A stretch of DNA of 64,000 bases. Origin: Chitinophaga cymbidii (GTDB lineage: Bacteria > Bacteroidota > Bacteroidia > Chitinophagales > Chitinophagaceae). Shown here piece after piece: positions 17,531 through 28,300 of the stretch. A program made the translations under genes and the position numbers. Numbering within the stretch: position 1 is the stretch's first letter; the number at the start of each line of letters is the position of its first letter. A model generated the notes under the pieces. That model ran no database searches. It was not told where the DNA came from and was given only the letters and a program-made list of their open reading frames with translations. The stretch is taken from contig NZ_BKAU01000001.1 of NCBI RefSeq assembly GCF_007992715.1, positions 620,001-684,000 of the forward strand, written 5' to 3'.

Positions 17531-18469
17531 TTAATATACAATACCAGGGAAATCGATCCGGGCCTGATCGAATTGGAGGACCCAGTTATTCCCCTGCTCG
17601 TCTGCCGGCCCGAAGGCGTCCAGCGCAAGCTGTTTCAGGTTGGTGTTGGCGGCGCCGCTCCAGAAGTGAACAAACTCCCCGAGGTTCATATTGCGGGTAT
17701 ATTCTTTGCCCAGAGGGATCGTCTTCTGCGGGAAGTGCTGCGACAACAGGGTAAAGAAACCGTTCAGCACATCTTTGCCGCCATGATCGCGGTAAATGGG
17801 ATAGAACCAATTCTTAAACCACTGCGTGCCGGCCCTGGGATAAGGGTCCACCGCATTCATCTTGTCGTTGTACCAGCGCAGCGCTTCCGATTCCCAGCCG
17901 AGGTTCTTGTACACATCGTACTGGTAGATTTCCATCCATTTACTGTCGTGCCAGATCGGGAAAGCAGGCGAATTATGCACGCCTTTGGCAGCGCCTTCCA
18001 CGATGTGCCCCACTTCATGCGCTACAATGTCCAGGTTCCAGCCGGTGCTGTCCGTCCACGGATTGTTGGAGCCCACGTCGATCATATTGCGGTAGTCGTG
18101 ACTGGCATCAAAGAAGGTGGCAGGATGGCCGCCGCCGTATTTGTTGAAATGCAGGATCACGAACAGCCGCTTGTCTTTGTCCTTGCCGAAAGCGCCGTAG
18201 GTGGCTTTCGTGTACTTCCAGATGGCATCCATCGTCCGCAAGGGCCAGGTGATGTCACGGGAAACGTCGTCATCGTAATACAAGGCGATCTCATCGTTGT
18301 AAGACACCAGTTTTACGAGCTGGTTATGTTCGAACCAATGCTCCTTCCACGTAGCAGGAGGAGCATTGGGATCTGTTTCCGGGATGTTGAGCTTTACTGT
18401 TTCCACATCGTCCTTGCAACCGCCGGCGAATGTTCCCAGGAAAAGCAGACTGAAAAACAGGGTTTTCAT
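17531..18469 (-). CDS. Putative zinc-metallopeptidase lipoprotein (HEVGH)
   Basis: A 312-residue lipoprotein (lipobox FAGGC, Cys18). The sequence HEVGH at 151-155 is a HExxH zinc-peptidase motif. KWMEIYQYDVY about 25 residues later may supply the third ligand (Glu), as in gluzincins. The surroundings (VILHFNKYGGGHPATFF before, WFKNWFYPIYRDHGG after) do not let me name a peptidase family with certainty. The gene follows SusD by 11 nt and is last in the discoidin-SusC-SusD-peptidase unit. A role in trimming a protein or glycoprotein ligand at the cell surface is inference. It could also be a catalytically active but non-peptidase protein. Confidence 0.65.
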   Translation of the reverse strand: MKTLFFSLLFLGTFAGGCKDDVETVKLNIPETDPNAPPATWKEHWFEHNQLVKLVSYNDEIALYYDDDVSRDITWPLRTMDAIWKYTKATYGAFGKDKDKRLFVILHFNKYGGGHPATFFDASHDYRNMIDVGSNNPWTDSTGWNLDIVAHEVGHIVEGAAKGVHNSPAFPIWHDSKWMEIYQYDVYKNLGWESEALRWYNDKMNAVDPYPRAGTQWFKNWFYPIYRDHGGKDVLNGFFTLLSQHFPQKTIPLGKEYTRNMNLGEFVHFWSGAANTNLKQLALDAFGPADEQGNNWVLQFDQARIDFPGIVY

Positions 18470-18480
18470 ATGCCGTTCAT

Positions 18481-20292
18481 TTATTGCCAGCCCGGGTTTT
18501 GCGCCAGGTTGGGGTTGATGAGTCTTTGGTTATTCGGGATGGGGAAGAGATAATCTTTGTCCCTGAATATCCGTGTTTCGATCAGTGTTTTCTGGTAGAA
18601 ATCAGCGCCGTTGGCGTTCATGTTCATACCGTAGATGGGCCCGTTGTCCGTGGTGGTAGCGATCTTCCAGCGGCGGGTATCGAAGTAGCGGGAGCTTTCA
18701 AATGCCAGTTCCACTCTCCTTTCCCTGCGGATGGCTTCTCTCATATCTTCCTGTGAAGCGGGCGCGGGGATCATGCCTGTACCTGCACCGTACTGAGGAA
18801 TGCCTGCGCGTTCGCGGATCAGGTTCAGGTATTTCAGGATGTCTGTGTTATTAGGCGCATATTCATTCAGCGCTTCCGCGTAATCGAGGTAGATATTGGC
18901 GAGGCGCAGGAATACAACGCCGCGGTCATTATCATTGGGCGCCACGTCCTTTCTCACGATGTAGCCGGTCGGAGAAACGTCGGATGTGCTCTGGCTTCTG
19001 CCGGAATTACCGTTAAACTCCATGTTGGTGACGATGGGCGTACCGCCTTCCTGGAAGAGCCAGTAGCTGTTATTGTAGGTGATGCCTACATAAAAACGCG
19101 GCTCCCGGTCTTTCCACTGGTTGAAAGTGGTACGGGCGGTATTGTCGAACGGCGCTCTGAAGGTGGAGAAGCCGGTGGTTTCATAACCGGAGCCCGGTGC
19201 ATCGATCGGGAGACCGTTTGCCATAAAGTAAGCATCTACGATCGCCTGCGTGGCGCCCTGCGCGCCGGCGCCGTGCTGCGCGGAGGGGAGGCCGGCGTGG
19301 AACGGCGTTCTGTCGTAACGCATATAGCTTTGAGAGTTGGAGCGGCCGTAGATCCATTCCTTGTTCCATTCCGTGGTCATCACCTGGCGGCAGGAGTTGT
19401 ACGCTGCCACGAAGTCGTCTGACCCGGTTGTTTTGAACAGGTCGTATGTGCCGGGCACATATTCATCGAGGAATGCTTTTGCGGCATTGGCGGCTCTTTC
19501 CCATTTTGCAGCCTGGTAAGCGGTATTTACCAGTGGTTCCGAAGCACCGGGATTTTTGAAGTTGGCATAGTCCTGGTTGCCGTTCCACAGCGGGCTGGCG
19601 GCGAGCATCAGCGCCTGTATCCTGTATGCTTTCGCGGCGCCGCTGGTAACACGGCCCCACTCGTCACTCGGCGGAATGGGAGGCAGGTCCTGCGCCGCAA
19701 CGTCCAGCTCGTTTACAATGTAATTGATGCAGCTGTCGAAATGCGAGCGGGAAAGCTCCAGTTCGGAAGCAGGCGTATTCAGGTCTACGGGTTCTTCACC
19801 CAGTAATACAACGGGACCGTACATACGTACCAGGAAGAAATAATAGATCGCGCGCAATGCCCTTGCTTCGGCCTTGTATTGCCTTCTCAGCTCAGCGGTC
19901 ACTTCCACGGGATTGGCGGCGTCTATGTTCTGGATGAAATAGGAGGCGTTGCGGATGGCTTTGTAGTAATTGGTCCAGTAGTCCGCTACGTTGCCGTCCG
20001 TGCTGCTCCATGCGCCCGTGGTCATATTGTTGGTGTAATTGAACGACCAGGTGTATTTGGATTCGTCCGAAGCGCCGGTCCACGGGCCGGAATTCTGGTT
20101 GCCGGTGAACCGTTGCCGGAATTCATTGGGCAGTGACCAGTATACGTTCGCGAGAAAATTATCCGTATTTCTTTTTGACTTGAAGATGTCCTCAATGGTG
20201 AGCACATCGTCCGGAACCTGGTCCAGGTACTTCTTGCAGGAAGATGCTCCTACCGCCAGGGCCGCTGCTATTATCAGGAAAGCTCTTTTCAT
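18481..20292 (-). CDS. SusD/RagB-family outer-membrane lipoprotein
   Basis: About 603 residues, at the long end for SusD. I place the start at the ATG at 20292 (MKRAFLIIAAALAVG), which gives a signal peptide and lipobox ASSC followed by KKYLDQVPDD. An upstream in-frame start at 20394 would run into the SusC gene. The C-terminus NLAQNPGWQ is typical. It starts 17 nt after SusC and precedes the HEVGH lipoprotein. It binds the ligand passed to the SusC at 20310-23429. Confidence 0.93.
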   Translation of the reverse strand: MKRAFLIIAAALAVGASSCKKYLDQVPDDVLTIEDIFKSKRNTDNFLANVYWSLPNEFRQRFTGNQNSGPWTGASDESKYTWSFNYTNNMTTGAWSSTDGNVADYWTNYYKAIRNASYFIQNIDAANPVEVTAELRRQYKAEARALRAIYYFFLVRMYGPVVLLGEEPVDLNTPASELELSRSHFDSCINYIVNELDVAAQDLPPIPPSDEWGRVTSGAAKAYRIQALMLAASPLWNGNQDYANFKNPGASEPLVNTAYQAAKWERAANAAKAFLDEYVPGTYDLFKTTGSDDFVAAYNSCRQVMTTEWNKEWIYGRSNSQSYMRYDRTPFHAGLPSAQHGAGAQGATQAIVDAYFMANGLPIDAPGSGYETTGFSTFRAPFDNTARTTFNQWKDREPRFYVGITYNNSYWLFQEGGTPIVTNMEFNGNSGRSQSTSDVSPTGYIVRKDVAPNDNDRGVVFLRLANIYLDYAEALNEYAPNNTDILKYLNLIRERAGIPQYGAGTGMIPAPASQEDMREAIRRERRVELAFESSRYFDTRRWKIATTTDNGPIYGMNMNANGADFYQKTLIETRIFRDKDYLFPIPNNQRLINPNLAQNPGWQ

Positions 20293-20309
20293 GTACTTCT
20301 TTTTGTTGT

Positions 20310-23300
20310 TTAGAAATTGGCCTGGATGCCGACGTTCACAGATCTGGTGTTGGGGTACCGGGTACCGTTGCCGGTATTCAGTTCCGGGTCCCACAGGTCG
20401 AATTTGCTCCAGTAGAACAGGTTCAGGCCCTGCACATATACACGGGCGTTTTTCATACCGATCCTTCTGAGTGTGCCTTTGGGCAGGTTATAGCCGAGGT
20501 CCGCGGTTTTGAGGCGGAGGAAGTCGATGTCTTTCACCCACCAGGAGGATGTGGCCGCATTGTTCTTGTTCGCCGCGTTGCCGTAAGCGAGGCGGGGATA
20601 GAAAGCGTTGGGATTTGGGTTGTCTTCCGTCCACCTGTCTTCCGCAACCGCAAAAAGATTGCTTCTTTCCGGGCCGGTGCTGTTGTTGAACGGCAGAATG
20701 CCGTCGCCGGTCAGCAGCCGGTCTGCGCCGGATACGCCCTGGAAGAATGCACCGATGTAAAAGTTTTTCCAGCTGAGGTTGAAGCCGATGCCGTAAATAG
20801 TCGTGGGTACGTCACCGTTACCGATACGGGTCTGGTCATTGGCATTGATAAAGCCGTCACCGTTCATATCCTTGTACTTGATGTCACCGGGGCGGGGCGT
20901 ACCGAAGAGGGACTGGTCCGCATGTTTGTCGATCTCCGCCTGGTCGGCAAACAGACCTTCCGCTACATACCCGAAGATGGCGTTGTAGTTGGTGCCGCGT
21001 CTTTCCATATAATCGAAAGGCTGCTTCGGCTGGTCGTTCTCCAGCACTTTATCCCTGTTATAGGTGAAGGTGGCGCGCATGTCCAGTGTCATTTCCGGAG
21101 CGATCTTCACCGGCATCAACTCAACCGTCGCATCAAAACCTTTGTTCTCGATCTTGCCGAGGTTGCCCCAGGGATTGCTGTTCAAACCAACGAATGAAGA
21201 AAGGGATTGCCTTTGCAGGAATACGCCGGTACGTTTTTCCTTGAAGATGTCCGCGGTTACAGACAGCCTGTCGTTCAGCGTTCTGAACTCAACGCCGAGG
21301 TCCTGTTTGCGGGATTCCGCCCAGGTTACATTGGAGCCGTAATCCGTGATCACGGTGCCGTCGTATCTTCTTCTGCCGCTGCTGGTACCAAAGTCCAGGC
21401 CCACATCTTCGTTACCGGGGTTGGTCGCCACCAGCGTCAGGTAACCGAAACGGCGGCCGCCGTTCCCGCCATCACCTACAAGACCGTCGGAGTACCGCAG
21501 CTTGAAGAACTGGAACACGCCGGAAAGCGGTTCAAAGAAATCTTCGTTGGAGAGTACCCAGCCCACACCGAAGGACGGGAAGAAACCGAATTTCCTGCTT
21601 GGCGCGAAGTTCTCGGAACCATTGTAGCCGAAGTTCACCTCTCCAAAATATTTATCATCATAAGAATAGGTCGCCCTTCCTGCCAGGCCCATGCTGCGGT
21701 AAGGCAGTGATCCTGTGGCATCGCCGGCGAAGGCCAGCACCTCTTCACGCTGGTTGTACAGCAACATGGCGGTGAGGTGGTTCTTCGGCCCGAAGTCGCG
21801 TGTATAGTTTAATGCGCCTTCCACATAGAACTGGCGGTTAGAGTTGTTTTCCCGTTCATAGCTCAGGTCATCCTTACCGGGATCAATGAGGTTCAGGTTC
21901 ATGCTGCCGTCTGCGTTATAGGGACGGGCCTTGTTGATCAGGTAGCCGCTTCTTTCGCGGTAGCGGCGGATCATGTGAGAGTTGTATACATCGAAGGAGA
22001 ACAGGCCGTAGACAGAAAGACCGGGCAGCAGGAACTTCAGGTCCTGCGTGAGGCGGGCGTTGGAATACACCTGGTTCTGGAAATTATTCCGGTAGCCGGT
22101 CTGGGTGATCTGGGCGTAGGGGTTGGGCTGTGCGCCTTCCGAGTTTACGCTTGGCACCAGGTTACCCGGATACATCACAGGATATAGTACCGGGTTGGTC
22201 TGCATCACATTGGCAAACGCATCTTCCGGGCCAACGTCCGGCGTATTGGTAGTGGAGATGAAGCCCTGCACACCGAGATCAAACTTGGTGGTGCGCGTCC
22301 AGTTCATGGAAACGTTGGACGTGAAGTTGTAACGCTTGTAACGGGTAGATGCGTTGTAGTTCTGCAAGGCATCCGTTTTCAGCAGGCTTTCCTCATCATA
22401 GTAGGCGAGCGACACGTAGTAGTTGGAATTATCCGAACCGCCGCGGGCGCTGAAGTTGGCGCGCCTGTTCTGGCTCACATCGTTGAAAAGCGCCTCCATC
22501 CAGTCCACATTCGGATACAGGTACGGATCTTCTTTCAGGATGGTGGAGTTGATCGTATTATTAGAGTATTCCGGCGTAAGGCCGCTATTCCGCTGCGCTT
22601 CGTTACGCAACATCATGTACATCACGCCATCCGTTAATTCCGGCACCTTGGTAAAGGAAGTAACACCGTGGTTGTAGTTGAACATCAGGTTGGTTTTGCC
22701 AGATACGCCTTTCTTCGTATTTACGATGATAACGCCGTTCGCGCCGGCCACACCGTATACCGCGGTGGCGGATGCATCTTTCAGAATGGTGAAGGAAGCG
22801 ATGTCCTCCGGGTCGAAGCTGTTGATATCGCGGCCCTGCACACCGTCCACCACGATCAGCGGACCGGCGTTGTTGCCGGACCTGTTGAAGGTAGAGATAC
22901 CGCGTATCCAGAGGTCGGCGCTGTTGGAACCGGGCAAACCGGAGCGCTGCACGCCTACAAGACCGGAGATGCGGCCGGCGAGGGCGGCGCTGAGGTTGGC
23001 GACGGGCTGCTTCAGTTCTTCCACTTTTACGGTGGACTGCGCGCCAACCAGGCTGATCTTCTTCTGCTGGCCAAAACCTACTACCACCACTTCATTGAGG
23101 CTGCTGTTGGCGGCTTTCATGGTGATGTCAAAATCGATCGTTCTGTTGATCACAAAAACGTGCGGTTCGTAACCGATGAGGCGGGCAACGAGGGTATCGC
23201 CTCTTTGCGCATCGATGGCGAAGTTACCGTTCCCGTCTGTGTTAACGCCGGCTTTGGAGGTCTGGTTGATGATGGTGACACCGGGCATGGGAGCTTTCAG

Positions 23301-23429
23301 CTCGTCTTTCACGTTCCCGGTTATCTTTATTTTGGCGTCCTGCTGCGCAAGAACATCCACGGATATGAACAGCGCCAGCAAAAGCAGGCTGCTCATCATA
23401 TTAAACTTTCTTAGTCGATTTCTAAGCAT
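20310..23429 (-). CDS. SusC/RagA TonB-dependent outer-membrane transporter
   Basis: A 1039-residue SusC: signal peptide ending around SVDVLAQ, carboxypeptidase-regulatory-like domain (about 35-110), EVVVVGFGQQKK linker, plug domain with ILKDASATAVYGVAGANGV, and a barrel ending VGIQANF. There is no STN domain. Methionines at residues 11 and 12 offer a shorter start. It is preceded by the discoidin-like lipoprotein gene (70-nt gap) and followed by its SusD partner. Confidence 0.93.
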   Translation of the reverse strand: MLRNRLRKFNMMSSLLLLALFISVDVLAQQDAKIKITGNVKDELKAPMPGVTIINQTSKAGVNTDGNGNFAIDAQRGDTLVARLIGYEPHVFVINRTIDFDITMKAANSSLNEVVVVGFGQQKKISLVGAQSTVKVEELKQPVANLSAALAGRISGLVGVQRSGLPGSNSADLWIRGISTFNRSGNNAGPLIVVDGVQGRDINSFDPEDIASFTILKDASATAVYGVAGANGVIIVNTKKGVSGKTNLMFNYNHGVTSFTKVPELTDGVMYMMLRNEAQRNSGLTPEYSNNTINSTILKEDPYLYPNVDWMEALFNDVSQNRRANFSARGGSDNSNYYVSLAYYDEESLLKTDALQNYNASTRYKRYNFTSNVSMNWTRTTKFDLGVQGFISTTNTPDVGPEDAFANVMQTNPVLYPVMYPGNLVPSVNSEGAQPNPYAQITQTGYRNNFQNQVYSNARLTQDLKFLLPGLSVYGLFSFDVYNSHMIRRYRERSGYLINKARPYNADGSMNLNLIDPGKDDLSYERENNSNRQFYVEGALNYTRDFGPKNHLTAMLLYNQREEVLAFAGDATGSLPYRSMGLAGRATYSYDDKYFGEVNFGYNGSENFAPSRKFGFFPSFGVGWVLSNEDFFEPLSGVFQFFKLRYSDGLVGDGGNGGRRFGYLTLVATNPGNEDVGLDFGTSSGRRRYDGTVITDYGSNVTWAESRKQDLGVEFRTLNDRLSVTADIFKEKRTGVFLQRQSLSSFVGLNSNPWGNLGKIENKGFDATVELMPVKIAPEMTLDMRATFTYNRDKVLENDQPKQPFDYMERRGTNYNAIFGYVAEGLFADQAEIDKHADQSLFGTPRPGDIKYKDMNGDGFINANDQTRIGNGDVPTTIYGIGFNLSWKNFYIGAFFQGVSGADRLLTGDGILPFNNSTGPERSNLFAVAEDRWTEDNPNPNAFYPRLAYGNAANKNNAATSSWWVKDIDFLRLKTADLGYNLPKGTLRRIGMKNARVYVQGLNLFYWSKFDLWDPELNTGNGTRYPNTRSVNVGIQANF

Positions 23430-23499
23430 AGTTAATTTTGTTAGATGGATTTTTAGAAATTGGATGCCTGACGGAAGCCCGCGATGATGCGGGCATGGA

Positions 23500-24075
23500 T
23501 CAGTTCTGCGGTCTTCTGATCACGCGCCATTCCGCTATCTGGCAAAGCGCGCTGTTGGCTCCGCCAAGCGCCAGGATGTTGATCCGGTAGTATTTGTAGG
23601 TATCTCCGTTCTCAAACTCGAAACGCCGGGTTTGTTTTCTTTCCGGGAATGCCTGGTCTACCTGTGAATCCAGTTCCGTCCACTGCGTGCGGTCGTTGGA
23701 GCCAACGATCGTCCAGTTTTTAGGATCACGGTCCGGCGCATCGTTAGCGGAAGTAATGGTGTAAGCATCCAGCCTTTGCGCAATGTCATATTCCAGCTCG
23801 ACGTAAAAGTCCGGCGCATAGGAAAAAATGAGGAACTTGGTGTCGATATTTCCATCGATCAGTTTTTTGGAACCTTCACCAGCGTCGGCGCCATCCCTGT
23901 TCTCGATGTTCACCGACATTTTGATAGCCAGCTCCGTCAGGTCCTTGTCCATCTCCGGATCAGGCGGCAACAATTCATAGACGCGCTCTTTTTTCTTGCT
24001 GCATCCCATGAAAATGGCCACCATCAGAGTTAGCAGGAATACTGCCTTGATCCTGGCTGATTTGTAAATCTTCAT
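23500..24075 (-). CDS. Discoidin-like (F5/8 type C) lipoprotein
   Basis: A 191-residue lipoprotein with lipobox IFMGC followed by SKKK. Residues about 60-185 resemble a discoidin/F5-8C carbohydrate- or ligand-binding domain: LIDGNIDTKFL, ITSANDAPDRDPKNWTIVGS and DRTQWTELD are the usual signatures. It is the first gene of the unit with SusC, SusD and the HEVGH lipoprotein. It is likely a surface ligand-binding accessory of that transporter. The ligand is unknown. Confidence 0.8.
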   Translation of the reverse strand: MKIYKSARIKAVFLLTLMVAIFMGCSKKKERVYELLPPDPEMDKDLTELAIKMSVNIENRDGADAGEGSKKLIDGNIDTKFLIFSYAPDFYVELEYDIAQRLDAYTITSANDAPDRDPKNWTIVGSNDRTQWTELDSQVDQAFPERKQTRRFEFENGDTYKYYRINILALGGANSALCQIAEWRVIRRPQN

Positions 24076-24627
24076 AGCTATATTGATTTTGGCTTTGAAA
24101 TGCGTTTTTATGTGAAATAGTCATCCCTGTTCCGGCATACGAATGTTCGACGGAACGAAAAGGAAATCCTGTCCGGATCACCTGTTAAAAAATCCCCATG
24201 AAATGTTGATGCTTTGTTGCTACAGTCTGCAAAAACGATTTAGCTTAGTTGTTAAGAAATACTACCCCATCCGTCAGACCTTGCGGCGCTGGCGGAAATA
24301 CGCATAGGCGACACCATGTTATTCAAATATTTACCTGCAATTCGTCCCCTTCATTGGTTCCTGTTATTCAATGTTTGAAGGGGCGGTATAGTCTAGTCTT
24401 AAAATCTGCCTAAAAGTATAACGTAACTTTAACAAAAGCTGTCAATAGAAATCAAACAAATTGTTAACGGATATTTAATGCCCCTTTGCGCCCGCATTGT
24501 GGACGCTATTCCACGGTCCCCAGCAACGCCGGATGCCCCGTCCGCCGCAATCATCCGGGCTACCGGCGAATATCCGCCTGTCTTTGTAAACCGGCGCGGA
24601 TGTTGACGTGATTTGAAAAACAACATC
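24076..24627. promoter_or_regulatory. Divergent non-coding region between discoidin-SusCD unit and PAP2 gene
   Basis: About 550 bp without a credible gene. It contains GTTCCG (24129-24134) opposed to CGGAAC (24151-24156) in the likely leader of the minus-strand unit, and a stronger inverted repeat CCCCTTCA (24346-24353) / TGAAGGGG (24376-24383) with a 22-nt spacer. On the plus strand TGTCTTTG (about 24574) is one base from the TANNTTTG consensus ahead of the PAP2 gene. No exact promoter match was found. A minus-strand open frame at 24429-24827 is a shadow of the PAP2 gene. Confidence 0.4.
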
Positions 24628-25209
24628 ATGATCGAAGCGTGGGACCGGAATTTTTTTTCCCGCATCAATACGGACTGGGCTATCCCGGCGCTGGATGGAT
24701 TTTTCATGGCCCTGCGCGAGCCGCTGGTCTGGGTACCTTTGTATGCCGCCGTGCTTTTATGGGCCTGGTGGAAAATGCCGGGGCAGGTCTGGCTGTTCGT
24801 GATGCTGACGCTGATCACTTTTGCCATTACCGATTACGGGAACAGCAGCATTCTCAAGCCTGTGTTCGCAAGGCCACGGCCCTGCCATGATCCGGTACTG
24901 CAAACCACCATGCGCAACCTGGTGGCCTGCGGCGGGTTCAACTCCATGCCGTCTTCTCATGCGGCCAATCACTTCGGGCTGGCCATGTTCTGGTTTGGCG
25001 CGGTGCGCATTGTCCGTGGTAAAAACTGGTACTGGGTGTGGATATGGGCGTTGGCTATCGGCTACGCGCAGGTGTATGTGGGGAAGCATTACCCGATGGA
25101 CATTCTTGCCGGTGCGGTGGTGGGCGTGATAGCGGGGCTGGGCACCACGGCGCTGTTCCGTTATGCTTTGAGAAAGGGCTGGTTGCCGCAGCGGCTTTTC
25201 AGGAGATGA
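24628..25209 (+). CDS. PAP2-family membrane phosphatase
   Basis: About 193 residues with five or six hydrophobic segments. The three PAP2 motifs are KPVFARPRP (Lys-x6-Arg-Pro), PSSHAA (general-acid His) and YAQVYVGKHYPMD (nucleophile-activating His and Asp). The arginine usually found in the third motif is Gln here. The family dephosphorylates lipid phosphates such as undecaprenyl pyrophosphate or phosphatidate on the periplasmic side. I prefer the ATG at 24628; a TTG at 24613 would add five residues. The gene stands alone and has no visible link to the neighbouring loci. Confidence 0.85.
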   Translation: MIEAWDRNFFSRINTDWAIPALDGFFMALREPLVWVPLYAAVLLWAWWKMPGQVWLFVMLTLITFAITDYGNSSILKPVFARPRPCHDPVLQTTMRNLVACGGFNSMPSSHAANHFGLAMFWFGAVRIVRGKNWYWVWIWALAIGYAQVYVGKHYPMDILAGAVVGVIAGLGTTALFRYALRKGWLPQRLFRR

Positions 25210-25325
25210 TGACTCCGTTTCATGCAGGTGTACGAACAGAACAGGCCGTCCACACCAATCAGCACAACATGTTTAATTTTTTTACTGGTGGTATACCTGT
25301 CACCAACAACACGCGGTAACACTTC

Positions 25326-28300
25326 TCAATACCTCACTATACTGAAATCCTCCATCAACCCATACGGAAATGTCTCATATTCCGATCCCGGCGGATACTC
25401 CTTTATATTGGTCCAGCTGAACGGTGTGGCGATCCCCACCGGTGGTTTCTTGTGATGCGGGCCGAGCAGGTTCTTCAGGCTGCCGGTAACGGAAACCACT
25501 ATACGATTTTCTCCTTTTTGCAGGTAAGGGGTAATATTCAGCGTTTGCTGACCGGGCGGGAAGATACCGGCCGGTCTGCCGTTCACTTCCGCGGATACCA
25601 CCGTCCCCTCCCACTGGCCCAGGCGTATTTCATACTCGTCCTGTTTCTCCGGCAGCTGCACCGTTTTTTCATAAGCGATGCTGTGGCCGTACAACGGCAG
25701 GCCCTGCCTGTTCCAGGCGCCAAAGCCAAGGGGCTGCGGCGGCACGATCTTCCAGCCATGGTCCGCGGCAGCGAGGTTGAAATCTCCGAGAATATACACC
25801 GGCTCGATCTCCGCGAAGATGCTCATCGGAGAGATAGTAAGCGAGAGTGTGTTCTTTCCCGGCTCTAAATGCGGCCCGACTGCCAGCACACCAAATGATC
25901 TGTCCAGCCACCACGCACCATTCTCCGGCTTTATCCCCTTCCCATTGATACGGATCTGCGTCCAGAGGCCGGGCTGTTCAATCACCGCTTTATATCCGGA
26001 AAAATCCGCCCGCGCATCGATATTGAAATTGTAAGATACCGTATAGCCGGTTCCGTTAGCAAATGTATCGCGGGCTACCAGCCGGTCGCGGAACTGTACC
26101 TGGTGATGCCAGGGATTCTTTTCAAAGCCGTGCCGGTTATATACGCTGCGGCAGGCTTCCGTCACGTGCATATCCTTCATGGAGGTATCCCCTACCCTTA
26201 CATCGCAGAAATCGATCATGAAAGTATTCTGTTGCGGACGTTTTACAACCGCGGCCGGCGCCTGCAATGGCGTTCCCTTTTCCGGTACACGGTAAGCGGG
26301 GAAGCCGGACATTTTCTTATCCGCTACGAACAGCAGCAGGCTGCCGGCGGCGGGTATGCGGAAAGAAAGCGCCACTTTATCCTGCCGTGCTTCGTCCGGG
26401 TAATCGAGGATGTTGCCGGTAAAAGCGTCCAGCAGCAATACATCTTTTCCGCTTATGAGCACATTCCCCGTAACAGCGTCTTGCATATCGGCATTGGTGA
26501 GAAAGAGCAGCTGACCGTCTTTCAGCATCCGCCGGTGATGGTAAAGGTTGCCGCCGCTGAAATCGAACCTGATATCTTCCGGCAGAAAATACCGGGCAAT
26601 AACGTCCTCATCCAGCGTCAACACCAGCCCCGCATCTTCCTTTATCTCCACACCATCGATGCGTTGCAGCTTTTCAAAACGCAGCACCTTGCCTCCCTGC
26701 GCGATGTATTTGCGAAGCAGCCCGTACGTAGGTTTATCCATATTCTCCATGCCCGGCGGTATCACTACGGTGGAATAGGCGCGTTGCCCGATAATGAAGC
26801 GGCCGTTCTCCACCTTGCCATGATCTTTGATGATGTTCTCCGAACCGAGATCATACTCCGCCTGCGCCTTTTCCAGCTTCGTGACGAATGCCTGAAAATC
26901 CTTTCCTATCTCATTCCTCCGCTCACTGGGCTTTCCATACACCGCATACATCCATGCGGAGGTGGTGGGTTCGATGATGAGAATATCGTTACGTTGCTTC
27001 CCGTCAGAAAGCGTGAGGGAGAGGCGGGCAAAGTACCTGTTGAGCGCGCCGTAGTGCTCCCACCAGGGGCTGTGATAGGAAAAGCTCTGCGGGTAATCAT
27101 ATTTTCGTGTGCCCGTCAGCGTCATAAACGAAAGGTGCTGGTTCATGAAATTGACGCCCAGCACATATTCCCAGTCGCCAAGCCGTTTCATGTCCTTGAA
27201 AGTAAGGTCCCATCCGCCGCCGCCATAAGTTTCGCTGAGGGTGCGCTTGCGGTCCAGCTGATTGGCGACGCTTGCCAGTTCCTTTACCGCACGGATATTG
27301 CCGAACTGCGCATTGGGACTGTTCTCATTGAACTGGTTGAACAGCATATCGATTCCCGGCACCTGGTGCCAGGCGTACATCGCCATATTGTCCGGCACAT
27401 GCTGCGGATCGGGCCATCCATGTTCCCAGTAATGCCCCGTCCATTGCAGATGATGCTTCGTGGTATATTCCATCATGGGCTTCGACCAGCGGTCGATGAA
27501 CAGTTGCAGCAGCGTTTGCTGATAGTTATGCCGTATTTTCTTCCAGTCGCCCACCTCTTCAAACAGGGAAGGCAGGTGCGGCGGCAGGTCATACCCCCAT
27601 TTTGCGCGAAAGGCGCTGAACAGGTCGGGCGTCCAGCGGATATTGCCGCGGCCCTGCACGGGAATGCTGGGCTCATCGGAGAACAGGCCCGGAATTACTT
27701 TCCCGAATTCCTGCCCCAGCAGTTGCTCGTAACCTTTCATGGTGACTTCCAGGAATTTTTCCGTCACGCCTTTTACCATGAGGTCAACATAGGGAAAGCC
27801 CGGCGGGCCTACCATGCTGGCCTGGTTGGCGTAGCTCAGTTTTTCGAAGATGTAATAGGCGCCGGTCTTGCTTTTTTCCTGCTGGTATTGATCCGTTACG
27901 TCCCTGAAGGTACCGTTCTCTTCTTTTACAGCGATAAAAAAGCTGTGCCGCTGCTGCGGTAGTGATGACCGCCTGGTCATCCGCAGCATCTGGCCCTGGT
28001 TGTAGGATTCCGGCATCTGGTCTGCCACGTGGCCGCCGCCGAAGCCGCTGGGATAAGAGTTTTCATCGTATATCCACACATCCAGCCCGAGCGCTTTGCC
28101 TTTGTTGACGGTATACTGGTACAGCTGGTACCATTCCGGGCCGATGTATTCGGTAATGAGGCCCGGGCGGGGATGCACCATCACGCCGCCGAAATCCTGC
28201 GCTTTAAAATCGGCCATCATGGAATCGATGATCGCGCGGGTTACTTTGGTATTCCACACCCAGAGCGGCGCGGTGCCATATTGCCGGTCTGGCTTCGCGA

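Noticed and set aside
23452..23494. Sequence before SusC that reads like a SusC C-terminus (ending QASNF and a stop codon)
   Set aside because: Shares only a 12-bp string (TTTAGAAATTGG) with the true SusC end at 20309-20320; too short to claim a gene relic. A GCCCGC/GCGGGC hairpin is also here (23477-23494) but without a T-run.
24429..24827. 132-residue minus-strand frame overlapping the PAP2 start
   Set aside because: Overlaps a well-supported gene and has no protein-like features.
26103..27962. 619-residue open frame on the plus strand opposite the GH106-like gene
   Set aside because: Shadow of the real gene; lacks signal, domain or operon support.
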